Shown: positions 56,127-64,000 of the stretch, one piece after another
How the letters are laid out: each line of letters begins with the position of its first letter
How positions within the stretch are numbered: position 1 is the first letter of the stretch
DNA from: Limonium bicolor
Taxonomy: Eukaryota > Streptophyta > Magnoliopsida > Caryophyllales > Plumbaginaceae
Length of the DNA: 64,000 bases
Direction: 5' to 3'
NCBI GenBank assembly: GCA_023374045.1
Contig: CM041780.1
Coordinates: 34,342,337-34,406,336 of the forward strand
Program-made: the position numbers and the translations under genes
The notes under the pieces: model-generated
Told to the model about the DNA's origin: nothing
Databases searched by the model: none
Seen by the model: the letters and a program-made list of their open reading frames with translations, nothing else

Positions 56127-57647
56127 TGAGTTGTTAAACTGGTGTAAAATTAAAGGAAAAGAAATTAAAACTCAAATTATAAATGACGGGCTGCAAACAA
56201 ATCCCGGTCGTAGTTAGTATAACAAGTGTCGAATCCACAGGGAGATTGTTCAATTATCCTAGTCTTGGTAGTTAATTAAAAACTGTAAAAAGGGGTTTAG
56301 CCGGAGGAAAGCTTGGTTTGTTGTTTGATCAGTTCAGAAATAATAAAAACAGTAAAAAGGTGAATTAAGTGATGTGGATGGAAAAATGTATCCTAGGATA
56401 GCGGGGGAATTTCCTAAATTACTTAAACATATTTATAACCATGTCTCAATTATTTATTGCCTATTAGAGTTAATAATTGTCAGTTACGAACTCTTAATAA
56501 AAGCCTTAGTATTTTCCTGCTCAGTCCGGAGTGTAAATACTAAGATTAATTCCTTGGTGGTACTTAGACTATCTCAAAATCATGTGTTGATAGTTACCAA
56601 ATAAATGCAGTCGTTTGTCGCGCAAAGCATTTAGCAATATTAGTTGAAAGGAATTAAAACAAGTTAAATAAGAGAAACAGGTGATAAATATTGTTTACGT
56701 AATATTAGAAATCAAATCCCCATCCTAGGATACAAATGAAAATTACTCAGACATTAACGGAGATAAGAAGATAGCACAGACAGATTTTGCCATTAATTCA
56801 GAGAAAGAACTGATCTGCTCTCGCTCTCACTGCTGCTCTTCTATTTCTTTTGTTACTGCGTGAGTGTGGAATGTTGTGGTGTTACGGGAGGAAAATAAGT
56901 GGAAGCGAATGGATGAGTGTGGTGAAAATATTCTTCAGACTCCCGTCGTGCGTGGTGTATATTTATGCAGTTAAGGTGGTGGGTTTATATAGAGGTTTGG
57001 ATCCGTACGGATTTGATTGCAGATGAAGAAGAGCATTGATTGCTTCATTGATTGCGCAGGCGACAGAGCTGAATACGCGTGCGGAGTAGATGGATAAATT
57101 TGTTGCAGTGCTTACGACTTAGTCACGCTTGGTGTCCGCCTGTGGTACCGCCTACAACCAGGCGGTTGTGTTGTGTCTGGTCCGCCTCCAAGACCGCCCA
57201 AAACGGGGCGGTTGCTTGTGTCCTGTCCGCCAGTATTTGGGCGGTTTGCCCATGTGAGACGTCCGCTTGGCTGTCCTCACAATATGGGGCGGACAAGAGC
57301 TCTCAAGGGGTGTCCGCATGGCTGTCCTCACAATATCGGGCGGACAAGAGATGGCTGTCCTCCTAGTTTTGGGCGGACACAACTTGTTGCGAGTCTTGCC
57401 AACTTTGACTGGCTCTAGATTATTCGTTTGGACTCCGTTTTTCGAACCGTCTGTGGCTATGCGTTCGTCTCTTCATGTACTTTGCTCCTAGCTTGGCTTT
57501 TCCTCATGTTTAAACCAATAAATTTGTGAGATAATCAATAAAACATAAACTAGAGGAAAAACATATGATAAGTGAGAAATGAGTAGAAAAGTGCTGATAT
57601 AATATATGAAATACACCCATAAAACATGCTCATTTAGACACTTATCA
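56127..57647 (-). repeat. Athila derivative 5' LTR, 1521 bp
   Basis: Same ends as the left LTR (TGATAAGTGTC ... ACAACTCA on the minus strand). One copy of the CCGCCTGTGGTACCGCC unit. A TATATATAAAC-like box lies at about 56959-56993 in minus-strand sense (TATATAAACCC), a plausible promoter. Confidence 0.9.
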
Positions 57648-60114
57648 AGAAGTAACATCCCATTGACAACCATAAGTAACGGCATCCGTTAAATAACAAT
57701 ACACCAAACCACCATTTACAACTAAAGCACGGACAGCCGTAGTTAGAACGTTCCCGTAGTTTGGGACGTTTATTCCGAATACCAATCTCTTATGTGATCC
57801 TAGAGTCGGTTAGCTACGGTTTAACACATAATTAAGGTTAGACGGTATCGGAATTATTTACGCCACATTAATGAATTACTGTAAAATCATTTCATGCTTT
57901 ATCTTGCAAGGTGGCAAACATACAGAAAGACACATTGGCATACAAGCCGGTGTAATCTGGTAGGACACAGGTTGCAAGAAAACCATACCTTACACCATGG
58001 GTTTATCTTTACCGGGGGTTCTCATGCTCCTCGGTTCATACTTGTTCCTCATGTTTTACTCTTCAACCACTATTTACATGTCAAATTGTTCAATTAATAT
58101 TAAGGCACTACGGTATGCACATAATTGCTACTCCCGTACTTACCCCGTTATCCCGTTATTTCGGTGTAACTTAGTGTACTTAATTCCTTAACTTACTCAC
58201 TCACTTCCAACACTTGTTTATACTTCTTAGAACCTCTATATGTCACCAAACAACTCCTAAACAACATCTAAAACCAATACCATTCAATCCCCCATGTTTA
58301 GAACCCTTAAAAACACTCTCTGGTGAATTCTGGGGGTGGTCCGGGACTTGGTCCGCACCTAAGGTCCCGGACCAATCAAAGAATACACTCTCAGCCGTTT
58401 TTCATACCCTGGTCTGGGACTTGGTCCTGGACTAAGGTCCCAGACCACAACCTGTTTTGAGTCTCAAACTGAATTTAAATGCGGTCTGGGACTTGTTACA
58501 TATCCTAAGTCTCGGACCCTGCTAAAAACTACTATTGAGGTCATTTTTCAACCCCTAATCAACCCTTAAACCACCTCTAATCATTCCATAAACTTTCCAC
58601 AAGTTTCCTACATAAATAAAAACCTCAAAACATGCTCTAAACCTCCCCAAATCTTTGGTTTAATCCACCACCCAATTCTTGCTCAAATTCCACAAACTCA
58701 CTTCTCACATTCTTGCAATTTGCACACTTGTGCATTTCTATTTCCTTTTGATAGTTTTTACCTCTTACCAAACTTACCAAATCCATCAATGACCATTACC
58801 AATCATTCCTACATGAATGCACTTCTAAGACCCACATTCACTCCTTGTTTCACAAGTTACAAACATCAACTTTTATTCTTGAAATACCAAGTTCCTATCA
58901 CCCATCATGCTACAGATTTTGCACTCTCTTATCTCCATCAACCATTATAAGGCTACCACTACACTCTATTCAACATTACTAACACCAAGGTTCTCCCATT
59001 CACAGAGCCATCATCAAAACACTCATTTTCTACCAAAATTTCGCCACAACCTCCCCATAAACCTAACACATCCATTTTCGCCAATTCTCTTCCTTTTTCA
59101 TTCCTAATCTAGCCACACCCTTACAAGGGTCCTACCAGCACATAATAAATCCTCAAAGTCCATCAACAACAACATAACTCCAAAATCTCAATAAACCACA
59201 ATATAAACACAAACTCAAATGCAATGGCACTTGGCCCTTAAATCAACACAAGTTCACAATCTATCTCAAATTCAACCAACTACATTAATTCACATAATTT
59301 GGGTTCATTATTTTAATTTAACCCATCCCAATCCTAAAGCATTCAAAATAAGTCTTAAGGTAGATTTCTTACCTTAATTCACAAGTCTATCCTTAATCCT
59401 CCTCTTGCTCTTCTTTTTCCCAATTTCGGTCAATTAGGTGATGGAGTTACCAAACTCCATCCCAACATCCAAATCATACAAAAAGCACACAATTAAAATT
59501 CTAACCCTTAAGATAACACAATTTCAATGCGAGGATTAGAACACCATAGTTAGGGTTTACCTTTTTAGAGCTTTTTAAGAGGGGTTCTCACCCTTGAATC
59601 AAGAGGGGGATTATTCCACCATTAGAGGGTTGAAATGAAGCTCCAAAACAAGAATAAAACAAGACATGAGGATGGGCAAAATCGGCCAACACAAGAGGAG
59701 GAGGAAAAATGAGTTTTTCATGAATATTTTTACCTTAGGAGAGAGAGAAGACTCCAAGCTACCCATTGGTGCCATTTTCTCTTCAAATGGGGAAAACCCA
59801 TGGAGATGAAGTTCATCATTTTCAGATTTTGAAAAGAGAGAAAGGTAGAGGATGATGAGAGGAGTTCAAATATGTAATTTATTTTTGATTAGGAGCTTAA
59901 ATGAAGCTTGGGCATGAAGAGGAAGTGAGCTAGCCATGGGAGCTCTTGTTTCAGCTCAAAATCGCCAGAAGTAGGGGAAGGAGCTCACGATGGAAAGGAG
60001 GAAAAGGGGGAGAGAGAGAAGGAAATGAGAGGAAAGAGAGGGGAAAGGTGTTTTATCCCCTTTTTTTGCTTTATTTGACTTTTCTTTTCTTTTCTAGCTA
60101 GGTGAGAGTGTGAG
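57648..60114 (-). repeat. Element E LTR, second part, with 3-unit hairpin array
   Basis: Resumes after the Athila target duplication. The hairpin array has units at 58337-58373, 58410-58447 and 58482-58518. Unit 1 arms are GGTCCGGGAC/GTCCCGGACC and unit 2 arms GGTCTGGGAC/GTCCCAGACC, a matched two-arm change. GGTAAG-type donor-like sites occur in the right part. It ends where F's LTR starts (TGAAATACCCC at 60115). No gene. Confidence 0.85.
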
Positions 60115-63100
60115 TGAAATACCCCAAATCTAGTTATGTTGTTTAAACACATAAATATGGTGTATTAAGACTAAAAAGAGTCTTAGAAACATTAGTAAAC
60201 AAATTTAAACAAAAGAAAACACAAAATGTGCTTTAAAGTCAATAAGAGCCAAAATGTGCTCTAAGATTGGGATAAACTTGGTTAAGACCTAATGAACTTA
60301 CCAAGACCTCATTTATATACTAATGAACATATTAAACCAATTACCAAAGAAAACCAAGCTTGAAAACAAGTTTAAACACAAAATGTGCTTTAAGGAGTCT
60401 TAAAGCACATTTTTGAAAAATTGTCTTGTAAATGAGTTTTGAATGGCTAAATGTCCATCATTACTCTTAAATATATATGTGTACTATATAGTATCACATT
60501 TGGGTGGCTATATTAATGGGAAATCAAAAATTTCACTTCTATGTGCCATGTTTTTGTGAATAGTGATTTTAATAAGCTATTTTGTAACATATGTTTGTAT
60601 AAGTAATTAAATTGACAAATAAAGGCTAAAATACCCCTAAGTATTAATGGGGGCCGGTTTTCTTAAGTGTGGTGATTCACCACTCTCTTGTTAACATATT
60701 AAGTAAATAAAGAAAACTAATTAAACTTACTTTTTACTTTATTACTACAAATATCTCCAAAAAGTAAGTCTATCTCATTCTCTCATTTCTTCCTTGTATT
60801 CACACGGCTCCACACTCTCTTCAACCTCTCTTCTTCCTTCTCTTCCACGGTAATACCACACCACCACCATTAAACCTCTTCTTTGATCTCTTGTAAAATC
60901 TTGCTCACTTGTCCAAATCAAAAACAAACACCACCAATCTCTTCCTCTCATCAAGCTCTTCATTTCTATCTTCTTAAAACTTCAAGAGCCTCATTTCGGT
61001 GCCAAGGAGTTCCACCATTGAAGGAGCTTGAGCTTGTATTTTGACATATTATTACTCTCCTTTGCTTCTAGGTAAGGAATCTCAAATAAAAACTACATTT
61101 CCTCCATGTTTTTGTTGTGACCGAAAATACCCATTGATGGAGCTCTTTGTGTGACTTTGTTCTAGCTTCATTCCAACTCTTCATGGACTAGGTGGAGTCC
61201 TCTCTTGTAATATATTCAAACTCTCTTCAAAGATCAAGGTAAAGCAACTACATTAATGTTTTTGAAACAATGTAAAATTAGGGTTTACACTGAGATGAAG
61301 CTTATAGCTTGGATACTCATTATAATGTTTGTATATTGTTTAGAACTTGACAAAGAATCAAATACCTTACCGGTTTTATAAGGAAACAAGAAAGAAGTTG
61401 TTTGGAAAAGAGGTAAATCTACTAACCTAATGTTGTTTGATGCCTTAGGAGAAATGAGCTTATAATGCTTATTAAAACTACCTAAAGAGCAAATGGTGAA
61501 TGACTTAGTAGAGTGTTCTCAAGAGACTAGTAAAAGGCATATGTGTGTTGAGTGTATTTGCAGGTCAAAGGCAAATATATTGTGGAAATTCAGTGTTTAA
61601 GAATTATGCACTTTAAGGGCCTAAGAGCCATGCATTTAAGGGCCTAAGTGCCATGCAATTTAAATTATGCACTATATTGTGATGTAGTGCTTTATGAGTG
61701 AAGTTTGTGTATAATAAAGTGTTTGATGGATTGTTGGTATTCTTGTGTGTTTAATGGAGAAAACAAAGTGTTTAGGCTTAATAATGTTCTAGGGGAATCC
61801 ATGTCAAAATTTAGGTAAGAAGCAAGAAGTTCTAAGTGTTTACATAAGGTTTGGCGAATTAGAGGTGTTAGGAAATGACTAGGTGTTTTACAAGAGAAGA
61901 TATAATGTCTTAAGTGTTCTAGAGTGTAACAAGGACTTAGGCATGATCTTGAGGTTTTAGTAAGTACCAAAGTCATTTTGGACTTAGGTAAAGACTTAGG
62001 CAAACTTTGGTAAAATAAGGAGAAGGTGTAAACTTGGAAAAGAGTTTCAAGAATGACATAAGGAGTTAGTTGTGAGAAATAATGCTTAAAAGATGATGTT
62101 AAGATGAGGAGAAAGCATTTTGGGAAAGTAGCTATCATAGGTGAGGAACACCATTTAGAAACCTAGTGTAAAATGTTATAAGTGTTAAGGAATTTTACAA
62201 GGAAATAAGCAAAGGCTTAAAGAATTAGAAAATGAGTTTCATGGATGTTGTATGTGGATATAAGGGTACCAAATGTTGTTAGGAAACATTAAGAGGATTT
62301 AGGAGAAGTTTGGTGAAGATTTGACAAAGTTTGGGTAAGTTTAGAGGACGTCCGACCCAAGTTTGGGTCGGACAGCCTCTGTTAGACGTCAGGAAATTGT
62401 TCTGGAATGGTCCGACCCAGAAGGGTGGGTCAGACATGGGTCGGACGGTCATGTTTCAAAGGAGGGAAAATGTTCTGGAATGGTCCGACCCAGTCGAGTG
62501 AGTCGGACGTGGGTCGGACGGGCATGTTTGTAAGGCGGTAAAATGTTCTGTAATGGTCTGACCCAGAAGGGTGGGTCGGACATGGGTCGGACATGTATGT
62601 TCTGAGGTCGATGAATTTCTCTGGAATGGTCCGACCCAGAAGGTTGGGTCGGACATGGGTCGGACAAGTTAAATTTTTCAAAACCCGAAAACCACTGGAA
62701 GGGTCCGACCCAGTTGTGGGTCGGACGGTGGGTCGGACATACCAAAACTTAAAAAAAAACAGAAAAGAATGTGACTTATGTAGTTAACCCTAGGGTGTAT
62801 AATGAAGGTAACCTAGGGTAAGTTAGACATTTAAACATGTCAAATAATCATGTTAAACACTTAGTAAATTTGGAGGTTAAGTAAGTTAATTAACCGACAT
62901 TCTTGAATCATGTATAGGAGTGACCTACGGTGGAAACAAATCAAGGCAAGGACCAAGGTATGGTTTTCTTGCAGTCTGTTGCCTACCGGTTTACACCGGC
63001 TTGTGTGTTGTTTGTTTTTCTGTGTGTTTATGACTTTGTAAGATTAAACCATGTAAAGAGTTTACAGTTGTTAAATATTATTATGTTGTTAAGTATGACT

Positions 63101-64000
63101 CTCTCTTCCCTTGTGTGTGTCTAACAAGACTTGACCTATTATTGTGAATTGTGTATTGAGTTCAATAATGAACTGCTAACAAGTGCTAACGGGGGAAGTG
63201 AGGAGTCCGGCCTGTTCCGGCCATGCGTGTGAGTATGGGAGTCGATGTCATAACCGGTTCGATTCTCTCTGTATGTTATGGTTGCGTTTCCAATTTGGTT
63301 TCCAACCTTCCCTTTAGCTTAACCAAGGCTATTTTACTGACTCACGTCGGGCCACAGGGGCATACTATGTGTTATTTCGGTGTGCTTGGATCACTATATC
63401 CGAGGCACCTTGTGTTAAGTTAACCGTTCAATCTAACAGGACGGTAACGAGTTATGTAACGAGCTTAGCATGAGCATGGCAACATTCTCTAGGCCCTCAG
63501 TGGGGACTAACTGTGTTGGTTCTCTTCCTAAAAGGAATTGTTCTTGTGTGATGTATGTGATGTTGTGTACAATACCCATGATGTGATATATATATGTATA
63601 AATTGTGTGTTTTAAAATGAATGCCATGTCATCATGACAAATAGTTTGCGCGCATCCCGGTAGCCGATGGGCTGCGCGTTAACCATACCAGCTAAGGGTT
63701 GCTGACCCCCTCGGGGGATCCATATTTCTTTTACTACAGGATGAGGATCGAAGAAGCGGAGTGGCTCTAGGTCCTAGAATGTAGTTTATTTTGAGTACTT
63801 TTGGATGTTGGCCCGGGATGCGCCTGTGCTCCCGTGGCGTGTTAAGTATTTGGTTATGACAGTTTACAGTGACAGTATAAAGTGAAGGACATATGTAAAC
63901 ACTCGGTATTTTGTTGATGTATATATGTGGTTGTTAGTTCTATGCTCGGGAGTCTGATCATCAGACCGGTACACTTGTATTTATTCAGCCTTGTTAACCA
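60115..64000 (+). mobile_element. Element F: giant LTR, + strand, runs off the window
   Basis: Starts TGAAATACCCCAAATC, preceded by GTGAG (a possible target duplication). Contains a CT-rich start-like region (about 60770-60850), AG|GTAA sites (about 61071, 61240, 61411), the hairpin array, and the acceptor-like module at 63701-63740 (GCTGACCCCCTCGGGGG .. TACTACAG/GATG). The last bases (ATCAGACCGGTACAC..CCTTGTTAACC) match the last ~150 bp of other LTRs here, so its 3' end lies just outside. Whether it is a 5' LTR, a 3' LTR or a solo LTR cannot be told. Confidence 0.88.
62345..62745 (+). repeat. Hairpin array in element F LTR (6 units)
   Basis: Units near 62345, 62408, 62479, 62554, 62626 and 62701. 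Arms are GTCCGACCCA and GGGTCGGAC, usually with a second GGGTCGGAC copy. Spacing is about 72-75 bp from the second unit on. Confidence 0.9.

Larger units (their letters stand above)
49911..57647 (-). mobile_element. Athila-lineage gag-only retrotransposon derivative
   Basis: Two LTRs (49911-51520 and 56127-57647), Asp-tRNA PBS, gag, a broken protease, no RT, RNase H or integrase, and PPT. The target duplication AGAAG (49906-49910, 57648-57652) is perfect. The LTRs are nearly identical apart from a tandem duplication in the left one, so the insertion is young. The protease fragment is followed directly by the tail that usually follows Athila pol, so the pol deletion was present before insertion. 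A non-autonomous element needing RT and integrase in trans. Confidence 0.92.
48795..60114 (-). mobile_element. Element E: giant LTR of a chromovirus-like element, holding two insertions
   Basis: Begins (LTR 3' end, minus strand) TGTAACACCCC at 48795 after CTCAC. 48795-49910 and 57648-60114 together form about 3.6 kb of one LTR, split by the Athila derivative and cut on the right by F's LTR. The sequence GCCACGTGGGTGACTAACGGCG near the end places it close to A's LTR family. The acceptor-like module is at 49101-49140. The internal region is not visible. Confidence 0.85.

Overview
This window is a block of nested transposable elements from a flowering-plant nuclear genome, almost certainly repeat-rich (peri)centromeric heterochromatin. 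The evidence is Ty3/gypsy elements with plant initiator-Met-tRNA and Asp-tRNA primer sites, a Stowaway MITE, a hAT element, chromodomain integrases and many methylation-type stop codons. I recognise no ordinary host gene in its own locus, no tRNA or rRNA gene and no CRISPR. The species cannot be read from the sequence.

Layout, left to right. 1-567 is the end of an Athila-like LTR lying in the 5' LTR of element A. A (568-10842, + strand) is a non-autonomous element with 4.5-kb LTRs and no gag-pol, only one unknown 153-codon ORF. A sits in the 5' LTR of element B (10843-40510, + strand), a decayed chromovirus of the Tekay/Del type. B's gag is split by element C (15861-31621, - strand; TSD CGAGG), a second chromovirus of the same kind. 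C's right LTR carries a hAT element (27503-28606; TSD CTCGTTAG), which carries a Stowaway MITE (27828-28064). 40511-41345 is the only stretch not assigned to an element. D (41346-48186, - strand) is a third chromovirus. It is broken at 48187 by an unrelated LTR (G), which is broken at 48795 by element E. E's LTR holds a gag-only Athila derivative (49911-57647; TSD AGAAG) and, at 60115, the LTR of element F, which runs off the window.

The most unusual content is in B and C. Both carry, between gag and protease, a region matching the whole conserved core of plant ALKBH1-type AlkB 2-oxoglutarate/Fe(II) dioxygenases (demethylases of nucleic acids), including that family's own C-terminal stop. Both gag genes also have three short GT-AG introns at identical positions and phases. 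The third donor is in phase with two acceptors, one before the AlkB reading frame and one before protease-pol. This predicts a splice switch between Gag-AlkB and Gag-Pol, with AlkB perhaps erasing methyl marks from the element's RNA or cDNA. That is inference: both copies are now broken.

A second pattern is in the LTRs. Every giant LTR (A to F) has a mid-LTR array of 3-6 GC-rich inverted-repeat units, about 72-78 bp apart. The stem sequence differs between families while pairing is kept. Every LTR also has a conserved hairpin, U-rich stretch and splice-acceptor-like site near its 3' end. The Athila LTR carries an analogous but unrelated array.
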